64,000 nt of DNA from Cotesia glomerata (Eukaryota; Arthropoda; Insecta; Hymenoptera; Braconidae), in contig NC_058163.1 of NCBI RefSeq assembly GCF_020080835.1, positions 19,309,904 to 19,373,903 on the forward strand, in the 5' to 3' direction. Made by a program: the position numbers and the translations under genes. The notes below the pieces were generated by a model. That model ran no database searches. It had not been told where the DNA came from and saw nothing but the letters and a program-made list of their open reading frames with translations. This document shows, one piece after another, positions 22,867 to 34,143 of the stretch (its first letter is position 1; each line of letters opens with the position of its first letter).

Positions 22867-23035
22867 ACTTTTGAATGAATAAACCGATTTACACGCGGTT
22901 GGCGGCATTCGACGCAGTTTTTGAATCCCCATAAAGAATCTTCAAGTTTAAATCGATCGAGCCAGGAATTTCGAAGTAATTCCGAAATAACACTTTTTTT
23001 GGTTTTCTTTCGACAACAATAACTCGCGAACGAAC
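22867..23035 (+). repeat. Dispersed repeat, 5' part
   Basis: Contains acgcggttggcggcattcga, cgcagtttttgaat and 'tcgcgaacgaac'. It is split by the insertion at 23036-23710 and continues at 23711 with 'tcaaccgattttgaccggg'. Confidence 0.6.
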
Positions 23036-23710
23036 CCTAGTAGAAATGAAATCAAGTTTTTAGCCAGTAACTGGCCAGTTTTACTAGACTTAAACCAGTA
23101 ACTGGCCAGTGTAATATCCAGTTTCTGTCTAGTAACTGGCCAGTTTTACTAGAGATCTAACAAAACATTATGGCGGCTTTAGTGAAACTGTCAGTTTCGA
23201 ATTCTGAGGTTATTAGGCGTTATTAAAATTGTCAAATAAATTCAAAATAATGTTTAATAAACGATATGATATAAAAAAGTTTCATTTATGTGTACATTAT
23301 AAAATAGATAACATCATTAGTCTGATAGACTAATAATAAATCTAACAATAGAATAAGAAAATAATTATTTTGAATTGGAGATTTGTTTTTAATGCCCACA
23401 GTCGCAATTTATATATTGTGTCATTTTTTTTCACTGTATCCATTTTGAAATATATACTGGAAATTATTTACACGTTAATAAACACTAATTTTGATTGATT
23501 TATACTGTTTTTTAATAATAATAATTACAATAATGATGCGTACAGGTTAACAAAAAAAATAAACAAACATACACACACTAGTAAAGATACACTGTCGGTG
23601 TAACTAATGTTTATGACTTAGTTGTAGGTGGCGCGATTTCAAGTTTTTACTCGATATCACTGGCCAGTTACTGGTTTATATTCAGTGAAAACTCGATTAT
23701 TTCTACTAGG
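23036..23710. mobile_element. TIR element with repeated 'ccagtaactggccagt'
   Basis: The ends cctagtagaaat and atttctactagg are inverted. Subterminal palindromic words of the type ccagtaactggccagt occur three times at 23076-23142 and once near the right end (cactggccagttactgg). It carries no transposase and is inserted in a dispersed repeat that reads through on both sides. Confidence 0.75.
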
Positions 23711-24150
23711 GACTCAACCGATTTTGACCGGGCAGTGATCGACGTGGTTTTTTTATCTTAAAAGCTGATTATATTTTGGAATTGATCGGTGAAGCCATTT
23801 AAAAGTAATTTCAAAAAACCACATTTCAAAAAATTTTTTTTTGTAGTTTTTTTAAGATTTCTCAAAATCTACTGGTCCGAATCGGCCCAAAGTGCATTCA
23901 AAATCTAAGTTTGGTCAAACTCTTTCGAATGGCGCCAACCGTGATGAAATCGGTCGAGCCGTTCAAACACACACACACACACACGCATACATACATACAG
24001 ACATACGGACATCATCTCGAAAACATTCAGGGAAACTTCCTAGGACCTCAAAACGTTAAGATCTGATGAGAACTCGGTTTTCGAAAAACGGGGTAAAACC
24101 AATAACTTCTCGATTTTTGAAAATTTTCAATTTTCTTAGCGGGAAGTTAA
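23711..24150 (+). repeat. Dispersed repeat, 3' part, with (CA)n and tacata run
   Basis: A copy of the wasp-type repeat ends in 'cttagcgggaagttaaaa'. It contains a run of acacacac then catacatacata at 23966-23995. The same end motif recurs at 48320 (tagcgagaagtta) and, inverted, at 411. Confidence 0.6.
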
Positions 24151-24777
24151 AAATTATTAAAACACTAAATTTGTCTTTTTTCCTACAAGTTTACTTAGTT
24201 CAAGAATATTTTTCTTAAATAATGTTAATTTTTTTTTCTGTGTACATACATAAGTATGCAAGCTAACAAAAAAACATGTTAGTTAATGAATGAATATTAT
24301 AACTATATAATGATGATACCTATTTGTCCACATATACTTGTTTTATTGACTCAAATGTGTTAGTATCAATTATTTTGTCTTATTACCAATTAACGACTAA
24401 ATATTTTTAACGCTTTTTGGTAAGACCGCTTATTGTGGAAAAATTTCTGTACATATAACTGATACTAAATGTCATTAGTTAAAAAAAAAAACCAAGTTAG
24501 TAGGTCGATCAGCATTATCTATTGCATAAGAAGACAATTTTATTTATATCTAGTTATACCTTATGACGTTTACCTCTGAAAATATCAAAAAGTTGCATCA
24601 TATTTTTTTATAACTTTTGATAAAAAAATAACACAACAAAAACAGTATATGATTTAATAATTGTTTTTAACAAATCATAATCGTCGCAATACTCTACCCA
24701 AAAGTACATTTTTAAAAAAAATAAAGCCGTTTTTTAGTACCATCATTCAACGAAGAAACTTGAATTTATTCTTAATC
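24151..24777. other. Upstream region of the carboxypeptidase gene
   Basis: AT-rich. No gene and no clear core promoter that I can assign with confidence. Confidence 0.4.
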
Positions 24778-25503
24778 ATGATTTGGATTGTGCTAGTTAT
24801 TTTGCTGACACCTTCTTCGTTATACGGTATATTATGAATTTATTATTATTGTTATCATTTTTATTATTATTGTTATCATTAAAATTTATTAGTTGAATTT
24901 TAATGCAATTTTAAAGTATATAAAACATAAACTTGTTAACAGCAACGAATAGTGACGAAGTGGGAAAAAAAGGTTTTGGTCCAGGAAAACAAGATTGGGG
25001 ATATGTACTAGTGAGACCAGCTGCCCATATGTTTTGGTGGCTTTATTACGTGAATCCTCCAGTAATGAACTCATCAATAAATTTAGATGTCTACAGTATA
25101 CCTTTGATTATTTGGTTACAAGGTGGCCCGGGGGTCTCTGCTACTGGTTTTGGAAATTTCAACGAGTTGGGTCCACTTGATATTGATCTTAAGCCGAGAA
25201 ATCACATGTGGGTCAACGATTATAATATTTTATTCATTGATAATCCAGTAGGTACTGGGTTCAGTTTCGTTGATAATGATACGGCAATGGCAGAAAACAA
25301 CACGCAGATAGCCCAGGATCTAGTGGAATGTATGAAGAGTTTCTTAGAAAGTGTTCCAAAGTTTAAAAATGTCCCTACTTACATCGTAGCTGAATCCTAC
25401 GGAGGAAAAATAGTTGTAGAGTTCGCTCTTATTTGGTTTCGGGTATTCAGTTTCATTAATTTACTATGCTACAACATTAGTTATACAATGTAGTTGAAAG
25501 TAC

Positions 25504-26642
25504 ACAATAAAAAATTTTTCGTCATTGTGTAAAGTGTTAAAATTTGTGTTGTAACCGGAAGGTTTCAGATTAAATTACAACGTCATACGCGGACTTGTAG
25601 ACCAGTGCACTCGATGGCTGGCAAGACAAAATGTATACGTGAACAAGTTATCTGGCCGCGCTGTGTTGCTTCGGCAAACTCTGTTTTAGCGCGAGAGCTA
25701 CAATTTGGGACTGAGTGGAAGTGGTAGGAGAGCACTTTGGGAAGAGCAGGAGTGAGCTCGCGTTCTTCGGTCGTCGGCAGCCAAACGAGTCGGTTGACTC
25801 TAGGACGTCGTTGCCTATACACACAACACCTGGGACGCGTCAGCGATGGTTGAGCGGGTGGACAGGCGTCCATCCTTATTGGAGAACGGAAGACTGAGAC
25901 CAGGTCCTGTTAGAATGGTCTGTGAGGCGTTCTCGGGTTGGTCAGGAGGCCAGGAAGTCGGTGCCGTACTACCTCGTGGATTGGTCAACTTCAACTACAG
26001 GAATTCCGTACTTGCGTCCATTCACCGTCAAGTTGTTCATCCAGCAGTCAGCAGGCATATCGTCGAGTACGTTTCTTTATAAGTGAGATTTTTATTTACT
26101 TAATAAGTTAATTATAATTATAAAGTCAGTGAATTTTGATATTGAGTCTTGGGGATGTCAAGTCATTATTTTATTGTGAATATTTTCATCAATTAGATCA
26201 ATTGTAAAGTGTACTCATTGTTTGTGTCGGGTGAATAAACCAGTTGTTAATTATAACCTATCTCTTATCCCTGCAGTCCACCTCTCTCACTCTCAATACA
26301 TTTCCTTGTGACTAGGAAAGTGATTTTCCCACGCCCTGGTCGAGCTAGCTTGGTAGGGAACTCAGCACCAAGAGGCTGAGTTCTCAACATCTTTATTTAC
26401 TCTTGGTGGCGCCGTTTTGGTGCCAAGTGTTAAGTGGAGTCGTCCCCAGGAGGTCACAGACCTGGGCGAGGGCCCCCCTTATAGTGTGTTGAATATTACA
26501 TTCTAGTGTGTAGAATTTAACATTCTCATGTGCTCATTTAATGATTTAACACACCAGAATGTTAAATTCTACAAACTAGAGTGTAATATTCAACACAGAA
26601 ATTTTAACACTCTACAAAAGGACGAAAAATTTTTTACTGTGT
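25504..26642. mobile_element. MITE (about 205 bp) split by a later insertion
   Basis: The left arm (cacaataaaaaatttttcgt at 25504, then agtgttaaaatttgtgttg) and the right arm ending gacgaaaaattttttactgtg at 26642 are inverted repeats. The inner stem is gaatattacattctag and its complement at 26491-26596. A 936-bp block interrupts the left arm. Located in the second intron of the carboxypeptidase. Confidence 0.75.
25550..26485 (+). mobile_element. GC-richer insertion, probably LTR-retrotransposon debris
   Basis: It lies between direct repeats gtgttg (25546-25551 and 26486-26491), and its removal restores the MITE arm. It begins tgtaaccggaagg and holds an aataaa signal (26233). Near 26404-26430 there is tggtggcgccgttttggtgc, which looks like a primer-binding site after an LTR. 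Base composition is clearly less AT-rich than the surroundings. No gag or pol is left. Confidence 0.5.
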
Positions 26643-26960
26643 AAGGTAAACTTAAAAATATAGCGAACGGAAAATAAGTGTTTTTCACATTGGTTTGTGA
26701 AAAACTTTTACTTTTTGCCCGCCGTATGTTTAAGTTTGCCGTATCTTTAGCCACATTCTGTTATATTAGTTGATATTTTGATGTACAAAATATATGTGTT
26801 TTTTCAGGCTCAAAATACTACATATATTACCTGTAAATTGAAAGGGATAGCTGTAGGTGACTCACCCATTTCGTTTGCTAAAGTAGTTCGTTCAATACCT
26901 ACTTATCTTTTGAATATGGTAAATAAATTTGACATAATGAACCCTGAAAGTATTTTCTGA

Positions 26961-27690
26961 TATAGTCTAATATGGCCAATTTTTGTATCAAGCCATTCTA
27001 TTGACATAAGGTGTAAAAATGGAATAAACGCTGTTAGTGTAAAAAATCAAAAGCGAATTCAGAGTGAATTTTCACTTCTGTTATTCGGAGTACCGAAGTG
27101 AAGAAATGAAACACTCCGCGTATGGAGTAATTCTCGAATTTTTTTTTTGCGCAGTGATTCTAAAGTAAATGTGAATATCAATCCGGAAAACATCTGAGTA
27201 TAGAGTTTTTAGCATAAAATAAATTTTGATTTAGCTAAGAAAAAGAAATAATCTCCGGATTTTTTTACTTTTATGAAAAAATACAATTTTGTTTTTCATT
27301 TGCATTGCGCATGCGTCAAGTTTAGACTTAAAAGATATCCATTACCATTAAATAATTTATTAAGAATGATAATCCTCATATCACATTCTATAACTGATCT
27401 AAATAATGATAAAAATATTAATTAGTATATATTTCTTAAAATCGAAATAATTGATTAAATATTTATGAGCATTGTTTACATTTCGTGAATCCTTATCTTT
27501 TTTTCTCATCTTCATAAAAACACGTGGAAGAGGAAAGCAAACGTGTAGTTTTTATAATAAATTTTATTTTAATAAAGTATTAAAATTTTCTACGAAATTA
27601 TTATTTCTTTTTTATTTTAATGGTAGTTTTGATTAGTCATGGAAATAGAATTAATGAGTTTTAAAAAAAAAATAAACATGCATTAGTTGA
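26961..27690. other. Intronic stretch, no gene seen
   Basis: An imperfect dyad around 27060-27120 ('cacttctgttattcggagtaccgaagtg') is the only structure noted. The rest is AT-rich. Confidence 0.5.
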
Positions 27691-28268
27691 ATAGTATATT
27701 GTGTGACTAGGGATGAAACAAAACGATTTCAGACCAGACTGAAGTTGCCTGCCCGAGCGAAGTGAGGGCTGGCATCACTCGGTCTGAAATCGTGTTTCAT
27801 CCCGCGTCACACATTATATTTTTCATATAAGTTGCATTAAAAATGCTAGTTTCAATGTCTGGAGCCAACCAGAACTAGATAGTTTCAGACGAACAGCGAA
27901 AATACCATTTTATTATGAAACATAATAAAATAGAAAGTAATAGTTTATTTTTTACCAAACATTATTCGTAAATTGACAAGTTTTCTTTTATCATTCTTAT
28001 TTATGCTTAATAACAGAATTATGATATGTCAATACAGTTAACGGTTAGAATGACATTTATAAAGGTATAAAATAAACAAAAAATTGATAGGATTGAAAAT
28101 AAAGCTGCAACTTCACCTCGCGGACAGAAAATCGTCATTTTCTGTCCGCCGGGAAGAAATAATTGATACCTGCCCGACACAGTCGTATTGGTCTGAAATT
28201 GTCTAGTTTCGGTTGGCTCAACAGGCATTGAAACTCACATTTTCAATGCAGGTTATGTGAAAAATAGT
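27691..28268. repeat. AATAGTATA hairpin module A with adjoining long palindrome
   Basis: Hairpin 27691-27822: the stem gtgtgactagggatgaaac...cgatttcagacc and its complement surround a loop gcccgagcgaagtgagggc. The second palindrome 27811-28268 has arms ttgcattaaaaatgctagtt and agccaaccagaactag with complements at 28190-28258. Its centre is gacagaaaatcgtcattttc near 28125. Borders read attatatttttc and gaaaaatagt, as in modules B-F. Confidence 0.75.
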
Positions 28269-28685
28269 TTCTATATTTTTTAAGAAATTAAAAATAAAAT
28301 GGACATTTATTATTTATTTATTTGATGATGCTGAAATCGGCTGATGTCTAACAATATTTTTTCACAACTTAAATTAGGTTTAAGAAGTGATTTATAAAAA
28401 ATTACACTTGTAGATTTTTTAATTTTTTACATATGAAATATTTTTTTTAATTTTTTTTGACAGCTATCAGCTAACTTCAGTTTCATTTTATTGAATATAT
28501 TTCATTTTACTAATAAAAAATATTACTTATGTTAACTGCATATCATGATTTTTTGTATATTTATAATATATATAATAACCAGGTCTGGGCCATAATTAAG
28601 TTTCAAGTCTGGCCCATGCAATTTGATAAAAAATAATAAAAAATGAATCATTTAAGGTTTCATTTTTTTATTTTAATTTTAAGTA
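28269..28685. other. Intronic stretch, no gene seen
   Basis: AT-rich, nothing recognisable. Confidence 0.5.
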
Positions 28686-29998
28686 TACTGTAAAAAAAGC
28701 GGTGTTAAAATGAACTCATTTTAACACCGCTATGTAACACCTGTGTATTAACACCGGTGTAGCGGTGCTCTTTTGCGGTGTTAAAAATCCGGTGTTAAAC
28801 CGGTGTAACAGTAGAATAAATTTACACCGTATCGGAGTATGAATATTACATGATCCATAAAACACAATTAATATTCAATATTTATCAAAATGAGACAAGT
28901 AACATTTATTTAAGAATTTTCAATTTATAAAATTACGCAGAAATCGATTTAGTGAATGTTATACAACAAGTTAAATAGTATTTACAATATTAAATGTTTA
29001 GGAACAATATAATAATTATTTTTATTGTAACCATGATGTTTCTCACAATATAATGGATGTTTTAAACATGACAAATCTACAGCTGTGCAAAAATAAATTA
29101 TCTATAAATTATCTCAAATGTCTTCAAAATTTGTTCTCAAATAGTTAAAAAAATGTTTCAAGATTATTCAAAAAAGGTTCCACATAAGATTTAAGGACAA
29201 AATTTCAACTAATTTGCTTTAAATAAATTCAAATAAATTCCGAAAATCTTAAAAGAAATACTTAAAAGTTATGAAATAATTACTAAAATCCACTATTTTA
29301 GAGTTTCCGATTATCTATATGATGTCCTAAAATTGTCCTTTAATATTTAACAAATCATTTATTAGAAGCCATTTGTTAGTCCTTAACGAATATTTCTTAG
29401 TATTTAAAAAGATTTATTAATATTTAATAAATGAATATCAGATTTATTAAATACAAACAAATCATTTTAAATACTAAGAAATATTTGTTTAATATTAAAA
29501 AGTGGTCTCTAATAAATGATTTGTTAACTACTAACAAATATTATTTAATACAAATAAATCCTTCTATCAGTGTGGTGTTAAAGTAACACGGATTGAAAAT
29601 TTACACCGAGAAAATTTCACACCACTATTTCACACTACACGGCCGTGTAAAGTGCTCTGGGTCCATTTTTACATCGAAATTTTTTACAGTGTATTTATTT
29701 TAATCAAAAATTTTTATCTACTTAATATTTTATTATTTTAAACTTTCTAAATTAAATATTAACTTTTTTTCATTATTTATCTTTAATTATTAAACATAAA
29801 AAGTTTAATTATAAAAATTATGTTAGTTAAAATATTATCAACGCCGGAAAATTTATAACACCGATTTAACACCGAAAAAAAATATTTACACCGCGACCGG
29901 TGTTACTGCTACACCGATTTCGGTGTTGAATTTAACACCGGAATTTTTAACACCGTACACTGCATGGACTCACACCGGTTTTTTTTTTTTACAGTGTA
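28686..29998. mobile_element. TIR element with many 'ggtgttaa' words (nested copies)
   Basis: The left end is tactgtaaaaaaagcggtgt. Right-type ends occur twice, ttttttacagtgta at 29684-29697 and again at 29985-29998, so two copies probably overlap. GGTGTTAA/TTAACACC words are dense at 28700-28815 and 29830-29975, as expected for transposase-binding subterminal repeats. It has no transposase and encloses the MITE at 29340-29573. Confidence 0.7.
29340..29573. mobile_element. Palindromic MITE, 'ctacactgatagaagg' family, copy 2 (inverted, left tip lost)
   Basis: Body matches the reverse complement of 16244-16520, including ttattaaatacaaacaaatc and aatactaagaaatatttgtt. It ends aatccttctatcagtgt at 29573. 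The opposite terminus is missing. Confidence 0.8.
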
Positions 29999-30084
29999 GA
30001 GCTAACGCAAATTTAGATAGTTTGACTCTTTATTTAGACCTCAATTCTACTAATTGTAGAAATAAAGTGAAAATAGCATTTGCC

Positions 30085-30146
30085 TTAACCAAGATTCGAA
30101 CCTAAGCTGCAACGCTTGCCAGACCGATAACTAACCCAGTCGCCGT
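30085..30146 (-). other. tRNA-like segment
   Basis: Read on the minus strand, there is an A-box-like tgggttagttatcgg and a B box ggttcgaatct at tRNA spacing. The acceptor stem does not pair convincingly. Confidence 0.45.
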
Positions 30147-30149
30147 ACG

Positions 30150-30659
30150 ATCGATAAGTTGATTTACATTTTATCATTTATATAAAATAAATTTATATGA
30201 TGACTTGTGTGACGGTTTATATTATTTATGTAATTTATATTATTTAATATTGTATTTTGATGAAAGTTAACTAATTTTTACAAATGTTTATTATTCAAAA
30301 AATGCGAGAGTTAAGTTCTTATATAACTTTAGACTTTGTACATTGTTCTGTATATTTTTTTAATATTTTATTGGAAATTTTAATGTTAAAAATTATCAAT
30401 ATTAAAAATTCAACTGTAAATAATTATATTTTAAATTTTTTCAGACCATATCAATTTTGACGATATGCAATTATTTTGGTTAAATAATAAATTTTCAATT
30501 TTAGCATTAGCTAACAAATCCCGGGAAAAAATGATCAAACCTGATCAGACATGAACAGGCATGAAAAATGACCATGCCTGGTTAGGCATGAATTGACCTG
30601 ATCAGGCCTGATTAGACATGGTCAGATCTGAAAGCCCATTGTTACTTTTAATTAATTAT
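30150..30659. other. Intronic, with cluster of 'catgcctg' words
   Basis: At 30540-30640 the words cctgatcag, aggcatga and gaccatgcctgg recur about ten times in both orientations. The rest is plain AT-rich sequence. Confidence 0.5.
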
Positions 30660-30822
30660 TTTGCTTAATTTTATGGATATAGTACTTGATAGAGTCATAC
30701 GCAATTCTCCATAATGAATTAAAATTAAAAAAAAAATGATTACATATAATTGTACCGCTGTTACACCAGTAGTCACCCATCCAACTACTAACCACGCTCA
30801 ATGCTGAACCGATCAACTTCAA
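30660..30822 (-). mobile_element. 5S rRNA-derived SINE, copy 2
   Basis: On the minus strand, cagcattgagcgtggttag, tagttggatgggtgac and tactggtgtaac correspond to the 3' half of 5S rRNA. This is followed by the same tail as copy 1 at 8745 (gagaattgcgta, tatccataaaatta). The 5' side is weaker. Confidence 0.7.
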
Positions 30823-31262
30823 AAACTAATCAGCTCTTAACCTTGAAAACCCGCATCGATCGTCACATAGAGCGTCAGAATCGGTTGATGCGTTCGTAAG
30901 ATATCGTTGTCGAAAAAAATCGAAAAAAGTGTTTTTTTGTAATAACTCCGAAATTTTTCATCAGATCAATTTTTTTTGTTCAGAATTATTTATAGAACTC
31001 AAAAAACCACATCGATCGCCGCCTACCGCGTTACGGTTGATTTATTAAAAAGTTACAGCAGTTTGAAAATTAGAAAAATCGTGTTTCATCGAATTTTGAT
31101 AAGACTTTTGAGCTCGAAGAGCTCAAAAGCATAGCAAAGCTATCTCTTTGAGCTCGGACAGCTCGAAAACGTCATAAGTGCAATTTTAAGCGCCTAGGTA
31201 TGGAATTAGCGGGAAGTTACAGAGATGGCCTTCAGGGTCAACCGTTTTTCTAATTTTTTTTT
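30823..31262 (+). repeat. Dispersed repeat
   Basis: Contains acccgcatcgatcgtcacat, accacatcgatcgccgcc, 'ttttgagctcgaagagctc' and the end tagcgggaagttacagagat, ggccttcagggtcaaccgtt. Same family as 365-440 and 16.6 kb. Confidence 0.6.
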
Positions 31263-32055
31263 TTATAATTTGCTATTATTGTGAATGAGTAGCAATAGCT
31301 AACTCATCATTAGCTCATTCACTCAGTAATTTGGAATTTTTATATGAAATTACTATGCTAGCTATAAGTCATCTTGTTATACATCAAAAATTATTTTTTG
31401 TATACTAACTACTGTATTATTAACCCTGTTAATGGCCTAAGCTGTTGGGTTTGTTTATTTAAATAAAATAAAATAAAATAAATATTTACGGTGAATCTAC
31501 AGTGTTTCCGCAGTGAACTCAAGTTTGCGAGGGTTATCATTTAAAAAAATTTGTCTACCAAAGTTTAATCCTACCCCCATGAAAAAAAAATATAAAAAAA
31601 TTATATGTCGAAATACATAAAAATATATTTTAAATATATTAAAAATCTATGAAAAATATATAAAGATAGATAAAATATGTATTGTAAAAATATTTTTAAT
31701 AACTAACTTTTGGAAATTGTTATTCATTTTTTGAAGAAAACCACGGGAATGTTATATTAATTGTACATTGAAAGTTACAATAAATATTAGCTAGAATGAT
31801 CACGTGGATAAAAGGTAAATGCCAATTCGATGAAATTTGAAATCTCTGTAAGTCAATATAATACTCCAATTAAATTTCAAGTTCAAATCTACAAATACAA
31901 TTCTATAAACGCCCAGCAGAGCGGGCGGGTAACAGCTAGTATATATTTAAAATGTATTTTTTTTATATTTTTAGCTATGTATTTTTCATATATTTTAAGA
32001 TATATTTTGAATATATCTAAAATATATATGAAAATCGGCCAAATGTTAGTTATTA

Positions 32056-32194
32056 AATAGTATATTACATACCTAGGCCAGTAAAATAAGAAAAGTCTCA
32101 GATCACATGTAATTGTTGGCCGAGGCGAAGCCGAGGTTGACAAACATGTGATCTGAGGCTTTCTTATTTACTGGCCAAGGTGTGTATACTATTT
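32056..32194. repeat. Hairpin module B
   Basis: Border aatagtatattacatacc. Stem aggccagtaaaataag...gtctcagatcacatgt with its complement. Loop gttggccgaggcgaagccga. Closing border gtgtatactattttt. Confidence 0.8.
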
Positions 32195-32380
32195 TTCTGC
32201 TCGACGTAGCCGGAATGTGGCAACTTTGTTTAGCGCAGCGGCCAGAAAGTTGCCACTTTCCGGCCGGAGGGCAGAAAAATATATTTTTCTGCCCTACAGG
32301 CGGAAAGTGGCAACTTTCGGCCCGCTGCGCTAAACGAAATTGCCGCTTTCCGCCTCTGTCGGACAGAAAAATAGTATACA
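32184..32380. repeat. Palindromic spacer C between hairpins B and D
   Basis: Runs from gtatactatttttctg to cagaaaaatagtatac. Arms include gtagccggaatgtggcaac and gtttagcgcagcggcc with complements. The centre is cagaaaaatatatttttctg. Confidence 0.8.
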
Positions 32381-32507
32381 AACCTATGGCAGGAAAATAA
32401 TAAATATCTCAGATCACATATATGTCGACCTCGGCTTCGCCTCGGGCAACATATATGTGTTCTGAGACATTTCTCATTTTCTTGCCACAGGTGTGTAATA
32501 TACTATT
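32369..32507. repeat. Hairpin module D
   Basis: Border aaatagtatacaaacctatg. Stem tggcaggaaaat...tatctcagatcacatat with its complement. Loop gacctcggcttcgcctcggg. Closing gtgtaatatactatt. Part of its stem (ctcagatcacat) is shared with module B. Confidence 0.8.
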
Positions 32508-33643
32508 CTTGCTCTCCTAGCCGAAAGTACGCTCTTTCTGGCAGCAATTTACTTCAGGAAGAGCAACTTTTATGGCCTGCTCTAACGCATGCGCGCTACG
32601 CATATTTTCTGGCTCGGCAGCACAGAACCTCGCTTTCTTTCGTATTTTCGTGGCGCGACCGGCCTATACACTATACAGCGAGTTTCAACTGTATATATAA
32701 CAGTCACAACATCATCTGTATGTAACATGTCAGCGCATAAACTAACCAAAAAATGTCAAAAAAATAAAAATAATTTTTAACTAGATCATTGTTAATGAAC
32801 TATTTAAGAAGGGTTTATATTTTTTCTCTCTCTCGCTCTCTATTGGACAAACGAGAGTATCTCTGTCATACTTGTACAACTTATGGAATCTTAAAACGCA
32901 TTTTATGCATAAATAAATGAAAATTTTCCAAAAAAGCGCTCCGCTCTTCGATGGATAATTTAATTATCTATCGAAGAGCGAAGCGTTTTTTTCAAAATTT
33001 TATCTTATTCATGAGCAAAACTCGTTTGAAAATCAACTATCAACCGCTCTTAATAATAATACTGCACAAATAATTTATATAAAAAGTTTAAAAAACAAAA
33101 CATAATAGTTTTATGAATTTTATTTGCTTTTTTTTTTATATTTCGATAGTTAGTAAAGCAATGTTTATAAAACGATCCATGTACTCTACAAACTTGTAAT
33201 AATTTAATTTCAATCTTTCTTAGCCGTCGATTACTAATTAAAAACTAATTTTTAATCAACTTAAAAAAATAAATTCTGTAATTAGAATGAGTTTAAATAT
33301 TTGTAACAAATTCTGTGCATGATATCATTCTTAATCAGAGCATTTGTTAGTAAAGTTTAAAATAACATTTTTTTTCAATTTATTAACTTTTATTTTTTTT
33401 TTTTTTATACCAGCAAAGCCTCGACTTTGCAAAAGTCGGGCGGCACCCCCCTCACGCCTGGCAAAACCCCTTCCACGGGGTTACGTACTTTCGGCTGGAG
33501 AGCAAGAAAAATAGTATACAACCCATGACCAGAATGTTGGATACCCTGACGTATGTGATATGATGGCCTCGGCTACGCCTCGGCCATCATATCCCTTACG
33601 CCAGGAAATCCAACTTTCTGGCCTTGGGTTGTAATATACTATT
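32508..33643. repeat. Module E: inverted arms plus hairpin
   Basis: Arms cttgctctcctagccgaaag (32508) and gtactttcggctggagagca (33485) enclose about 950 bp. A GC-rich piece, gcggcacccccctcacgcc, precedes the right arm. The hairpin 33509-33643 has stem atgaccagaatgttgg...ggatatgatgg and loop gcctcggctacgcctcggcc. Confidence 0.75.
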
Positions 33644-33739
33644 ACTATACATATTTTTTATATATTTATATATTTTTTATATATTTTTAATGTATTTCGA
33701 CATATATTTTTTTTATATTTTTTTTTTCATGGGGGTAAG

Positions 33740-33899
33740 CAGTATTTTATGTATTAGAATAATTCTTTATGCGTTTAAAGAATGTAAATGATTCATCTGA
33801 TGAGGTTATTCGTTAATTTTATATAAATATTATCTTTATATAAATCGTTTTAATTGAATAAAGAATTAATAAATTATTGGCTAACTTAAGGTGCGTAGG
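33740..33899. other. Short AT-rich spacer
   Basis: Nothing recognisable. Confidence 0.4.
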
Positions 33900-34143
33900 C
33901 GATTAGTGAGTGAGATACTTAATTTGTAAATTCGCGAGAGTTAAGGAGGTGTAATAATTGTGGGAAGGTGTAAGAGATAGTGGTAGAAAGGGTGATTTAT
34001 TTTGGATAAAGACTGGTGTAGGGGGGTGGACAGAAGGGGGTAATTGGGGAGTTAAAACAGTCGAAAAGCCAAGTGAGGTTAGGTTTGTACTGTGGGTCAG
34101 GGGAGTAAAGAGTAAGGTGGGTAAGTTAAATACGTGAGTCAAG

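Larger units (their letters stand above)
24778..26918 (+). pseudogene. Serine carboxypeptidase (S10) exons 1-3, 5' half of a split gene
   Basis: Exon 1 (24778-24826) encodes a signal peptide, MIWIVLVILLTPSSLYA. Exon 2 (24943-25442) has WGYVLVRPAAHMFWW, the oxyanion segment WLQGGPGVSATGFGNF, the FIDNPVGTGFSF block and the catalytic Ser in AESYGGK. Exon 3 (26808-26918) has AVGDSPIS. Splice sites are GT-AG with matching phases. The protein is a secreted or lysosomal peptidase that removes C-terminal residues, closest to retinoid-inducible serine carboxypeptidase; S10 enzymes also occur in parasitoid venoms. Without splicing to distant exons, reading stops at 26958. The expected continuation is found 15.6 kb downstream at 42542-43335 with three TGA codons, so the whole gene is judged a pseudogene. 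This half by itself is undamaged. Confidence 0.88.
31570..33739. mobile_element. 2.2-kb TIR element that contains hairpin modules B-E
   Basis: Ends cctacccccatgaaaaaaaa and ttttttttcatgggggtaag are inverted, and similarity continues inward through atatgtcgaaatacat for about 65 bp. Inside are four linked palindromes (separate entries) and AT-rich DNA. No transposase. Confidence 0.7.

Noticed and set aside
22466..22874. ORFs of 133 and 95 aa with repeated 'CIHFENTL'
   Set aside because: Frame artefacts of the 33-bp minisatellite.
25583..26082. ORFs of 60-96 aa in the GC-richer block of carboxypeptidase intron 2
   Set aside because: They lie within an LTR-like insertion without gag or pol similarity; higher GC content alone explains the open frames.
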